DNA from: Cryptomeria japonica
Lineage: Eukaryota; Streptophyta; Pinopsida; Cupressales; Cupressaceae
Assembly (NCBI RefSeq): GCF_030272615.1
Contig: NC_081412.1
Location: 666,546,352 to 666,610,351 of the forward strand
DNA length: 64,000 nt
Direction: 5' to 3'
Position numbers and translations under genes: made by a program. Shown here piece after piece: positions 11,432-21,423 of this stretch. Below the pieces are notes generated by a model. That model saw only the letters and a program-made list of their open reading frames with translations, ran no database searches and was not told the origin of the DNA. Within the stretch, counting starts at the first letter, position 1. Every line of letters starts with the position of its first letter.

Positions 11432-12403
11432 TTGGACCCGATTTCAATGCAACCACCCAATTTGCTTGCTATTACTCCAGACATGACTTTTGTAGGCCAT
11501 TTTTTGATGCCACCCATGCCTCTTTGAAGCAGCTTGAAGACTTTTTGCGCCTATAGACGCCATCCAGTGCATTTGTGCAAAGATTTTCCTCCTTCTGTGT
11601 AGGGATTTTGTTTCTCAAGAGACAAGGGACCAGTTTGCAGAGTTGATATAGCACGCCATCAGATCTGTCGATCTGATCTCTTCTCCTCCTCTCTGATTTT
11701 TGTAACCTAACCCGGGTAGCGTTAGGGTTTTCTCAAAAGTAATCATCTGAGTTATGCCTGAACTATAAAGGCAATTTTGTAGCATTTTCTTAGGATCTTC
11801 TCCCTTCTTTTCTTCTGCAGAAGACTTATGTCTCTACACTTGTAAAAAAATTTGTTTTGCCTCCACATTAATGAAACTTGCTTTTTTTGCCTGATTTCAT
11901 TCTTATGATGTGTGTATTTCTCTTACCTCATTGTCTGAATTCGTTCTTGTTTGTTTTTCCTTTGCTGTAGATGTTGTGTTGGTTCCCTTTGTGAAAGTTG
12001 TCTGTGAACTGAGCTCAATTCCTCTCTTCTTTTCATAGATTTCAACCTTCATTTGCACTTAGTTGACAGATTAGGATAGAAATCTGTGCATGTCTTGAGT
12101 GGTTTCATTAGTGTTTTGTGCAGTCATAGGCAGGGGAGATCATCATTTCAATCTGGGTGCAACTCTATTTCCCTTCTTTCATGCAACCCTTCTCTCTCTC
12201 CCTTTTCCCTATCAAAGCATAGATTAGATTTACCAAGTGTTGGTTTGGTCCAACACTCTGCACTTCAGATTGAAGAGGAAGTCGGCCTTCTCCGGAGACT
12301 CAACCTCACAACAGCGCAAGGTCCCACACTTGAGAGGTTGTTTCCATGTTTCACAAGGTTGGTGATCAAGCTTGATCACCAAGGGTGCAAACTTTTGTGA
12401 CAA
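11432..12403 (-). repeat. Right terminal inverted repeat of the MULE
   Basis: This is the inverted counterpart of 8736-9708. It runs from TTGGACCC (11432-11439) to TTTTGTGACAA (12393-12403) and carries the same 24-bp palindrome at 12359-12382. Substitutions and small indels separate the two arms, so the insertion is not recent. Confidence 0.85.
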
Positions 12404-12412
12404 CAGGTACAA

Positions 12413-13149
12413 CTAGCAATCAAAGAGTCGCAAGAAAGGAAAATGTGCCCTTTTGGGTGTCTCAACAATATGAACAAAGTGAGGTTTGATCAACATGGCA
12501 ATGAGTGATGGGCTAGCGGAAACAACTCCCAAAATCCTACTCATGTGAATGATCTTCCCTTTGCCTCTAGATCTAATAATGTTGAGAGACACAAGAATCG
12601 TCCCTAGAATGACAATATTGTCTAAAACAAAACACTGTGGGAAAAATAAGAAAAAAAGACCTAGCTTCCAAAAGGGCATTCACCAACTAGAGTTATGAAT
12701 TCAATTCCTCTATTCTTAAAACCCCCTGTAAAAATATTTCCTTTGCCATACAAAGTGTTGAATTGGTTCACTCAATGGTTTGCTTAAGTGCTTGTGCCTT
12801 TTTTATCAATGGTTAGGGATTGGCCTTCTAGGGCCAAACCACGAAATTGGTGTCAAGGCCAATGGGGAAAAGCAATCAAGGTAAAATCATTATCTAGGGG
12901 TTTTCTCTAGTAGAATGTCCCTCCAAGGAGAAAAAGAAAGAAATATTGAGTTAGGACTCATATGTTATGGACTAAATTGGATTTCATTTGAAGGATTGGT
13001 AATCAAACTTTAACCTCATCACTCATGAGATTATGAATATTCCAATCTAGATTAGACTCTATAACCTCGTCTTAGTATTGTGATCCAAACATTTTAAAGT
13101 TGATTGAAGAGCAGTTTTGGAAACTTCATAAAGCTTGATGACTATTTGA
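12413..13149. other. Sequence between the MULE and the first LINE
   Basis: No supported gene is visible. Some of it may be the 5' part of the degenerate LINE that becomes recognisable at about 13150, because there is no sharp boundary. Confidence 0.4.
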
Positions 13150-13167
13150 GGGATGGTGAATTTAAAA

Positions 13168-14022
13168 TGTATGCTAGAATTTGTGTATCCATTGATCTCA
13201 AAACTCCCCACTTGCAAGAAATTGAGACAAGATCATAGTGTAGAATTTGGCAGCAAAAAATTGGGATTGAAAAAAACCTAGCAAAGTGAAAAAACTATCT
13301 TCTAGAAAGACATTCTATTGAGGAATGCCACCATGGGAAGAAAGACACCAAATTTGATGTAGATTTCTATGCAAAAAATGTCCCTTCTCATGACAAGGAG
13401 ATTGAGAAGGATTGCACTTCTAGGGAAAATGTTAACTCAGCATTTTTAGAGCTAGAAGGCAAAAGAGATAAATCCCCCAACCTGGACAAAGAGGCGAATT
13501 TCCCTTTGGCTAAGACAATCATAGATATTCATGATAACAGATCTATTTTTGAAACGGATCTAGACTTATTTGGTGGCAGTTGGCACCAAAGATTTTGATA
13601 ATGAAGAAAATGCTTGTTTACACAAACTAAAGGAAGATTTCAACATGGACCTAGAAATTCATAATAAAGACAATCACAAATATTCATAATAATAGATTCA
13701 TTTTTGAAACAGATCTAGACTTATTTGGTGGTAATTGGCAACATTGATTTTGATCATAAAGAAAAAAAACTGTTAGAACAAGTTGAAGAAAGATTTCAAC
13801 ACAAACCTAGAAATTGGAAATAAATTCTCAAAAGATGAAGTAGATGTGTTAGAAGAAACAATGGTTAGTCAAACTGATTTAAAAATTAAAAAGCCAAGGT
13901 TGGGAGAGAAAGGTTCTACGGGTAGAAAATCCAACAGAGAGAAACTAGAATTGTTGGGAAGGGAAAAAAGAAAAATGAAGCTGAGGTCAAGGAAGGGGAT
14001 TGCCCTTCCCAAGGAGCAATGA
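13168..14022 (+). pseudogene. LINE ORF1 remnant (nucleic-acid-binding protein)
   Basis: From about 13168 the frame reads ARICVSIDLKTPHLQEIET, resembling the ARICVEIDL segment that precedes the zinc knuckle in plant LINE ORF1 proteins. EECHHGKK follows near 13318, the likely remains of the knuckle. The C-terminal part (13783-14022) is a lysine/glutamate-rich open frame ending KEQ. A tandem duplication (13513-13667 and 13668-13822) and stops break the frame. The normal role would be coating the LINE RNA. The copy is clearly non-functional. Confidence 0.6.
13513..13822 (+). repeat. 155-bp tandem duplication within LINE ORF1
   Basis: The block starting AGACAATCA (13513) recurs at 13668. Both copies contain GATCTAGACTTATTTGGTGG and end near a GATTTCAACA motif. 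It duplicates part of the ORF1 tail, and the two copies have since diverged. Confidence 0.75.
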
Positions 14023-15158
14023 GGTTCATAACATGGAATGTTAGGGGCATCAATGCACCCAACAAATGACACATGCTCAAGAGTCAAATAGATTTAAGCA
14101 AACCTAATTTATTTTTAGTCCAAGAAATGAAAGTAACCATGGAAGAGTCAAAAGCTTTAATTGTAAATTGGAAACAATGTTAGGGCCAATTTGTTATTGC
14201 CTAAGGGGCTTCTAGTGGTTTGGGAACGATTTGGAACCCAAACAAGGCTTAAATGCAGGTTTTGCAGACTAGTCATAACTATTAGGCGAATAAATTAGAC
14301 TTCTATCCTTGAGTTTAAGGTTCATTTATTCAAAGTCTATGGGCCTATAGGAAATTCCTAGAAAAAGTGGTTTGGGATGAAATATTTGTCTTGATACAAT
14401 CTTTCAAAGATGAGAGGATAATCGTTGGAGACTTTAATGCTGCTTTGGATGCCGTGAAAAATATGGGGGAAATCAGAAGGCTTACTCAAACACTGGTTGG
14501 ACTTTCAAAACTTTCTTCAATCTCAAACATTTCTAAGATATAATCACAAAAATGGAAGTTGCAGTTGGACAAACAAGCGACATGGTTTTAGAAATATTGT
14601 TGAGTGCTTGGATTGCTTCCTATTTTGTGGGAACTAGACCACTATACCTTTGCTATATGAATCTTCCATCCCCCCCTTCAATGGATCAAACCACTTCCCT
14701 ATTCAACTGAGTTTTTCTTCGGATTTAATGCCTCCTAGGTGGGACCCAAAGTTAGAAGACAAAATTGCTAATTGGTGGTCTAAGACCCCTAGACTCAATG
14801 GTTCCAAATTATTATTCTACAAAAAACTCAGTTTCATCAAAGAACAACTTAAAGAATGGAATAGATCTCACTTCAAAAATTATTTTGAGGAAAAATAAAA
14901 AAGTTGAAGTAGATTTGGATGCTTTCAATGAAGTTGTCATTCAAGTAGGAATAGATCAAGGTTTCTTTTCAAAGGAGAAAGAACTAAAAGAAAGATATGC
15001 TTAACTATTGGCCAAAGAAGAAATTTCCTAGAGGCAAAAGTCTAGAGAATGTTGGCTATAAAAGGGAGATTGAAAAACTAAGATCTTTTGTAACACCACA
15101 AAGATCAAGAGCATAAACTAAATAATCACCATAAAAAATAGTAAGGGTTGTGAATAGA

Positions 15159-16607
15159 TGAAAGATCCCTGCTGGATTCTTGTTCCTGATCTGCTGTAAT
15201 TTTTATTTAATAAACTAGGTTTTTGTGATTTTCTGGTGATCTTATAGAATAGACAGAAGTGCAGAAAGGGGGTTTGTTTCTTTTGTTTTGAAGTTTTGAA
15301 GATATATATATAAAGAAACAGTAAACAATAATAGTGCGAAATAAGAATGGAAACAATGTTCATAAATTAGAACTCTTACAATCCAAAATACTACAACTCG
15401 TACCAGGACAATAATCTGATTTCCTTGTATTCCAGCAATTATCATTTACCAATTTGGAGCTGCTACAAAATGAATTGACCAGCAATGAATAAGCAAGACA
15501 CAATATGCAGATTTCCAGCTCTTCACACCAGCAACAAACCAAACGTGGACAGCAAGGAAGAATGACGCCACCACAACTCCCAATGGGATGCAGCTGTAGT
15601 CACGTGCCAGCTGAATAAGGTTAGCTGCCTTGATGAAACCCTTTGAATGCAATTTGAATCCTCTGCAATCAATAGCGCACCCAATCTCTGTCAACCAATG
15701 TCCAACACCCTGAAGTATTTACTAACAAACTACTGCTGAGGGTTACGTCCCAGCCAATATCCAACCTGGGGTTTGCGTCCCAGATGAAGAATCGCTCTAC
15801 CAAAGCAAATTCGCAAGAAGCAAGTTTTGAATGTGTAAAAAGATGCAAGAATTAGGTCACAACTTCCTTATAACCCCTTCCCACTTAGCTCGAACCCTAA
15901 AAGTGACTCAATGGGGCGTTTAGGGTTAAAATGTTATATTTCTCATTTTAAGTTGCCAAGTGTATAGAAAAACGACCTTTTTTCAAATATAAAGAAATCC
16001 GTTCACCGAAAGGATCTAAGTCAAAAGAGAAATATTTAGAAAAGTCCAAGAGCTTTCCAACAAGCTATTACACCAAGGGATACGCATCTAGATGAGGCCA
16101 AAAACCCCTTATTACTCCAAAATGGCTATAAACATAGCCTTATTTAAATAATAAACACTAACTTAGGAAATATTAAAAATATAACCCAAATAGCTGCAAA
16201 ATGCTCAAATGACACCACAACCCAGAAAGTCAACCTGCCACCTGTCTGTGACTGAAGTCGGAAATCAAGGATCCATTGGCCGTCTCATCCCTAAAATCTA
16301 GGGATGCTCCTAGAAACTAGGAAACAAACCCAAATCCTCTGAAACTGAACCCAAGGAATAATCTCAAGGAGACCCAACCCTGGGTATGGTCATAACCTCC
16401 TAAATAGTAGGGATTCCCTCCATAAATGTAGGAACTGTCTCCTAAAAATAAGGAATTGCTCCAAACTGATCAACTACTACCAGAACACCAAGTCCCAGAC
16501 ACTGTATAACCACACTGAGTCTCTATCCATCACTGTCAGCCTACAAGACCCCATAATAAGCTGACTCACATGTCTCTGCTAGACAGAGCTAAAGAGGGGA
16601 CATGACA
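15159..16607 (-). mobile_element. Solo LTR inserted in the LINE
   Basis: The segment is bounded by TG (TGAAAGATCC) and CA (GGGGACATGACA) and flanked by an exact 5-bp duplication ATAGA (15154-15158 and 16608-16612). LINE coding sequence continues on both sides. No internal domain, primer binding site or second LTR is present. The minus orientation is suggested by TGTCATGTCCCC being a common LTR 5' end and is not proven. Parts near 16160-16450 resemble 46560-46700, pointing to a related family. Confidence 0.8.
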
Positions 16608-17109
16608 ATAGAGAAGTAGAGAAACATAAGTGAGGTAGCAGAAAAATTCTTCAAAGATCTATTAAATAAATTTGCACCCAGTGATGATCAAATTAAAGCT
16701 GAGGTTCTGAAAAAAACCTATGCCTAATTGGAGCTCTTCAAACCCAGTATCTAAAGTGTCCTTTCTCTAAGAAGTAAAAGTAACTTCTTTTCAATTGGCC
16801 CCAAGTAAGGTACCCAAGCCCGACAATTTCACTGCACGCTTCTTTCAAAGGTTCTAGAACATCATTGATAAAGACTCGGTCTAAGCTATGGAGGAATCCA
16901 AAAATAAACCACTATAGTGACTATACTGAAAAATACAAACAATACCTCCATTTCTCCGATACCAAGAAAGTTCTTGGTGGAGACAATTAGATGATTTCTT
17001 CCCCACCTCATCTTCTAATACAATTTATAAGATTGTGTCCAAAGCAGTGGCTAATCATCTAAAGATGTTATTGCAAGAAATCATTTCAGAAGAACAAAGT
17101 GGTTTCACG

Positions 17110-17294
17110 ATGAGAAGATCCATCACTGATAGAATAATTATAACACATGAAGCACTACACACGATAAGGAAAAGTAAAGCAAAGGGAATGATTATCAAAC
17201 ATCGATGAAAAGATCCATCACTAGTGGGATAATTATAACACATGAAGCAATACACACAATAAGGAAAAGTAAAGCAAAGGGAATATTATCAAAC
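17110..17294 (+). repeat. 95-bp tandem duplication in the LINE reverse transcriptase
   Basis: Copy one (17110-17204) and copy two (17205-17294) both start ATGA(G/A)AAGATCCATCACT and end TATCAAAC. The duplicated peptide is the RRSITDRIIITHEAL region following the SEEQSGF motif. The duplication itself would inactivate the enzyme. Confidence 0.85.
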
Positions 17295-17968
17295 TTGACA
17301 TCTAGAAAAGCATATGATCAAAGTAAACAAACAATTCCTTTTGGAGGTGCTAGGGAAATTAGGTTTTTGCATAGAATGGATCAAATGGAATCAGAGCTAC
17401 ATTTCTTCTACCAGATTTTCAGTTTCGGTTAATGGCAATCCTCAGGGTTTCTTTTCTTCTTCTAGGGGTATCAAGCAAAGAGACCCTTTATCACATTTCT
17501 TGTTCATAATAATGGCCGAGGATTTGGGAATATTTATACAAGGAGTAAAGGGTTGGTGGAAGGGTATCACAGTAGAGCCAAATGTTAATGCAGTCACACG
17601 TTAGCAATTCGCTAATATACAATTTTGTTTACGGTTGTGAGTAAGGGAGAAACAAAGGTAATAAAGGAAGCCCTAGATAAATATTATCTAGCTTCAAGAC
17701 AACATATCAATTAAAGGAAATTGAAGAATTTCCTCTTCAACTCTAATCTAAGGAAACGGAAAGAGATTGCTCGCATCTTTGGATTCGAACTTAACCAGCT
17801 TTGTGATACGATACGTATCTTGACATCTCTTCGTTTGCAAGGAGCTAGTAAATTGACAATATGGGAGTCTCTTATTTCAAACTGTAATTCAAAATCAGCA
17901 TCTTGAAGGGAAATGTTTGTCCTCTGCTAGTAGAATCCTAATGGTAAAATTAGTTATTGTATGAAAGA

Positions 17969-18652
17969 TGCCAACCACTGATTTTAATCGCTGGTTTGTT
18001 TGTTTCATTCAATTCTTTGGCCAGCGTATAATTATTTTTGGTTTTTGAAGAGATTTTAGGATAACTTGTGTGTTATTGACTTTTTTTAATGTTGCACAGT
18101 AGAGACACTACATATAGAAAACTAAACTAATTCTGAAAATAGGAAATCAGAACTCTGATTTTATTGCAGCAAATTACAAAATTCAAGAAAGTGATTATTT
18201 AAAACAACTAGAGCCAAATTTGGCCTACCAGGTGTCCAACACTCTACTTGAATGAGCTTATTTTGATGTTGGAGGTGGTACACAAAGCAATACAAGAGCC
18301 TCCAGGTGCTACAAGTTACTCCAAGGTATTTTATTCTCCTAGTAGATAATTACCAAAAACAATTTGAGAAGTACTAAGCAAACCCAGATGGAATTCTCAT
18401 TTATTGCCAAGTAAAACCCTCCAAGAATGTAGTATTTCCCCACTAATTTGCTGACACAACTCCAGAATGATGCAATTCCTCCAAAATAACCATTGACTTC
18501 TTCTTATTAGCTGCCAACAATGAAATTTGTACAATAAAATTGTTGCAAATACCCTTATTTTATTTTATTGAAAACTCCAAGCAAGATATGGTGGTACGGC
18601 TAGCTTGGTAAAGGTACGACCTGCTGATTGGGAGTATATGCTTGCTGGAAAT
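17969..18652 (-). repeat. LTR fragment, copy one of a 684-bp dispersed repeat
   Basis: The segment starts TGCCAACCACTGATT and is near-identical over its whole length to 34163-34846. The second copy sits beside a Met-tRNA primer binding site, so this is the 3' part of a minus-strand Copia-type LTR. Homology stops exactly where another LTR begins (18653), so that element inserted into this one. Confidence 0.75.
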
Positions 18653-19319
18653 TGTTCAAAACTGAAATCAGATAGCTATAGACACAGATAAAAGAACTTA
18701 AGAAAGCTTATAAGAACAAGAACACAACAAATTATCTTGGGAAAACCCTCCACCTGAGGGTGAAAAACCCAGGCACACCAAAATAGATTTTATTGAAGTT
18801 CAAAATAAGTAAAAATCTGTCACACTTAGAAGACAGTCATTTTTATAATGATCAACAGTGCTATAAATAAAAGATGACTATCAGAAAGAATAACTGCTTA
18901 CAAAATAATGTGAAAATGACAATAGAAGGAATCAGTACACCTCAAAGAACACAGCTGAATATAGATAATCTTCCCTGAAGATTATAGAGACAGTCACAAC
19001 ATCCAACTCATGAAGTTTTAATCAAGAGATCATCAAGACGGAATGTCAATCGTGCTCTAGATAACCCTCGGCAAAAGTATATATAGCACACACCAAGACC
19101 CGCGTGAAGGAGAATATGGAAAGTGGAAAGCCAATCATCACCGACAAAGACCATGAGCTAGAGAACTTCAACAGAGGAAAGGAAACGTTTGTCCAGCTAG
19201 AGTTGGTGATAGCTAGAGGAAGATGAAACTAAAACTCATAACAACTATTGAAGAGGCAAACCGAAAGCACATGAAGAGCTCGACAAGCATGATATCTGTT
19301 GAAGTTACTAACTTTAACA
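18653..19319 (-). mobile_element. Copia-type LTR (3' LTR, minus orientation)
   Basis: On the minus strand the segment starts TGTTAAAGTTAG and ends CAGTTTTGAACA, with TGTT/AACA inverted termini, and is 667 bp long. The start is immediately preceded on that strand by the purine tract AAGAGGGAG, the usual plus-strand primer next to a 3' LTR. The body includes GGGAAAACCCTCC and GGTGAAAAACCC, typical of plant Copia LTRs near their ends. Element sequence upstream of the tract survives only to about 19560. No pol domain remains. Confidence 0.75.
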
Positions 19320-19328
19320 CTCCCTCTT
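19320..19328 (-). promoter_or_regulatory. Polypurine tract
   Basis: AAGAGGGAG on the minus strand directly abuts the TGTTAAAG start of the LTR at 18653-19319. This is the position where plus-strand DNA synthesis is primed in LTR retrotransposons. Confidence 0.75.
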
Positions 19329-19359
19329 AACAAAGAAGTTATCATTAACAAATAATCAA

Positions 19360-19539
19360 GTCATGGAGTCTCTCAACATGACAAACAACAAAATTTAATC
19401 ACGGATTCTCTCAACGTGATAGGCATCATGGATTCTCTCAACATGATGTTCACCATGGCTACTCCCATAGGTGAAATAACACAAGCTCTCATCACGGAGT
19501 CACTCAACGTGATGTTGTCATGGAGTCTCTCAACATGAC
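19360..19539 (-). repeat. Five covarying hairpins near the Copia 3' end
   Basis: Five units have a perfect 6-bp stem and an 11-nt loop close to GAGTCTCTCAA. The stems are GTCATG/CATGAC (19360-19382 and 19517-19539), ATCACG/CGTGAT (19398-19420 and 19491-19513) and ATCATG/CATGAT (19425-19447). Stem arms differ between units, but every difference is matched on the opposite arm. A two-hairpin block recurs after about 93 bp. The array lies about 30 bp upstream (in element sense) of the polypurine tract, so the transcribed RNA could fold here. Confidence 0.8.
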
Positions 19540-19563
19540 ATCCACCATGGCTACCCCCATAAG

Positions 19564-21423
19564 TGTGATGGAAAACTTGTCATTGATGTCAAAGTAATTG
19601 CTATGTTTGCTTATACAGTTTCTATATAGTTGATGATGCCCATATTGTTGTTTGATGATGTTGGTCATACAATGAACATAGAAACAGCATACACAACATA
19701 TAGATATATAGTATATACATGACAGTATATATATATATGACAGCATATAGATGGCTGTACATACAGGTCACAGCAGAATCTGCTTATATACAGCATATTA
19801 AATACAAACTCTATCAATGATTTGTTGAAGACAAAGGACAATTAATATTGTGGCGACCTCATCATATTTATTAGATAAAAGACAACAGAGATTATTAAGG
19901 TAAATACACTTGCCATTCTCTTTGCCACTCACGGGTTGACTTCTTTTTAGCATGGAGTATGGAGGAGGACGTGGATAGGAGATGAGTAGATCGTGGGTTC
20001 GAGGCACAATCATGGCCATAGCAAAAGACACAGCAACTGTGTGATTGGAGACAATCACATTCATTGCATTGAACATCAAATAAAGCTTAATAGAGGATGC
20101 GATGAATGGTGCGAAGGAACATATATTAAAATGATATGGAGCGATTGCTAATATACACAAACGCTAAAAAGACGACTTCATGCAAGTTCATAAAGAATTA
20201 AAATTATGAAGAAGCAATTAAAGTTTTGAATATGAAATGATCATCATCATATGCGATATAGAAAAATAGCAGCGAATATGACTTAAGAGTGCAGCGATTC
20301 ATTGTTTGAAGACGTGGCAATGAAAAATATAATAAAGATTAAATTAAGTAGTCTTTATTTATTTCGGTGGAGATGGTTAATAATAGTTATGAAATATGGC
20401 ATCGATAATATCGATTTTATTATAACCGACGGTAAACAATATTAACGTGGCAAGCAAAGTTAATGATTAGTCAAAGATACGTTTAGTGGATGTTTTTCAT
20501 AAGGCACAAAGTTGAGGATGTGACTTAATGAAGTAAGGTATTTATTCTTAAGAGATGCGATGTATCAAAAGGATGTAAGTTTAGTTTACCAAAAGGACAC
20601 AAGTAATACGATTGTTATTAAAAGACACAATCTTTTAATAAAAAGCCATTTGGACAATATAAAAGAGTAAAAGAAATAGTGTGAAGATGTGATGATGAGA
20701 GACTAATTATAAATATAAAAGGAAACTACTGCTGCATACATATGCTGTGAAGTTATTTGTGTATACCTATATATAAAAGGTGTGATAAAATGCTGTGAAT
20801 ATCATCCAGAAAAAGGAGAATTCTGAATAGATTAATGGCTGATCTGTGAAGATTAGTTTCCAGTACATGGGCAGATTTGTAATCTGTGTTATAACAGAAT
20901 GATCAGAAAATTAAATTAGAAAGAGAGGATTATGAAAAGTTGCAGCAGAATTAAAAGAGGAGTTAAATCAGAATTGGGTGAAGTTGGTACTTTGTCCTTG
21001 TGGGTCGGTGCTCACTAAATCAGAATTGGGTGAAGTTGGTGCTTTGTCCTTGTGGGTTGGTGCTCACTAAATCAGAATTGGGTGAAGTTGGTGCTTTGTC
21101 CTTTTGGGTTGGTGCTGACTAAATCAGAATTAGGTGAAGTTGGTGCTTTGTCCTTGTGGGTTGGTGGTCACTAAATTAGAATTGGGGAGTTGGCTCTTCC
21201 AGTGGGTTGGTGCTCACAAAATTAGGGGTTGGTACCTCTAGTAGGTTGGTGCCTACAATCTTTGTAAAAGACAATTATAAAACTATTTGCATTATTACCG
21301 TGGTTTTCTCCCTTATTGGGTTTCCACAGGAAAAATATTTGTCTCGTGTTCTTTGCAAATGTGTATGGATAATTAAGAATAGCACAATTGATATCATTTT
21401 GAAAAAAAAAAAATTAAGGGTAG
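19564..21423 (+). mobile_element. Copia-type LTR, main part, split by element B
   Basis: The segment begins TGTGATGGAAAACTTG and carries a TATA-like AAATATAAAAGG near 20711. It also has the common Copia LTR phrases GGTTTTCTCCC and TTGGGTTTCCACA near 21300. It is interrupted at 21424 by element B. The last 55 bp resume at 32902, including a C-run and ending CTTCACA at 32956, so the reconstructed LTR is about 1.9 kb with TGTGA/TCACA inverted termini. The junction is certified by B's GGTAG duplication. No matching outer target duplication was found, so the element is partial. Confidence 0.6.
20965..21235 (+). repeat. 52-bp minisatellite inside the LTR
   Basis: Units start AAATCAGAATTGGGTG at 20965, 21017, 21069 and 21121, with a degenerate fifth at 21173; the period is exactly 52 bp. 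Each unit contains GAAGTTGGTGCTTTGTCC and then GGTTGGTGCTCACT. It lies about 80 bp before the GGTTTTCTCCC block of the LTR, thus probably in the transcribed leader. No conserved ORF runs through it. Confidence 0.9.

Larger units (their letters stand above)
8736..12403. mobile_element. Mutator-like element (MULE) with about 970-bp terminal inverted repeats
   Basis: The two ends, 8736-9708 and 11432-12403, are long inverted copies of each other beginning TTGTCACAAAA. They flank a 1.7-kb interior. Outside are 9-bp flanks ATGGTACTA (8727-8735) and CAGGTACAA (12404-12412), which agree at six of nine positions and fit a decayed 9-bp Mutator-type target duplication. The interior holds no transposase. 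It contains a GC-richer array of CTTATCCCGC/GCGGGATAAG hairpins and a second set of CAATAACACGAC inverted motifs, so the element is non-autonomous. Long inverted ends plus a 9-bp duplication argue against hAT (8 bp) and CACTA (3 bp). Confidence 0.8.
14019..17910 (+). pseudogene. LINE ORF2 remnant: endonuclease and reverse transcriptase
   Basis: The start ITWNVRGINAPNK (14025 on) is the first motif of the apurinic endonuclease. LVQEMK follows, then IIVGDFNAALD near 14422 and SNHFPIQL near 14690, in endonuclease order. After the linker the frame is broken by an LTR (15159-16607) and resumes near 16640 with FFKDLLNKFAPSDDQ. RT sequence appears near 17030-17160: YKIVSKAVANHLK, then ISEEQSGFTMRRSI. 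A KAYDQ fragment at about 17305 and an RGIKQRDPLS-type motif near 17465 follow. Many TAG codons sit at positions usually encoding Trp or Gln. A 95-bp tandem duplication (17110-17294) and frameshifts confirm it is dead. Confidence 0.7.
13150..17930 (+). mobile_element. Decayed L1-type LINE, interrupted by a solo LTR
   Basis: The order is ORF1-like region, endonuclease and reverse transcriptase, as in plant L1 elements. ORF1 ends in TGA, which overlaps the ATG of ORF2 (ATGA at 14019-14022). The element is full of stops and frameshifts. It is split by an LTR at 15159-16607 with a clean 5-bp target duplication, and it carries two internal tandem duplications. The 5' boundary is uncertain, and the 3' end is lost where the Copia-type repeat begins at 17969. 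Confidence 0.75.

Noticed and set aside
19798-20160. Minus-strand 120-codon frame
   Set aside because: It lies within the LTR that starts at 19564, has no known motif and is most likely chance.
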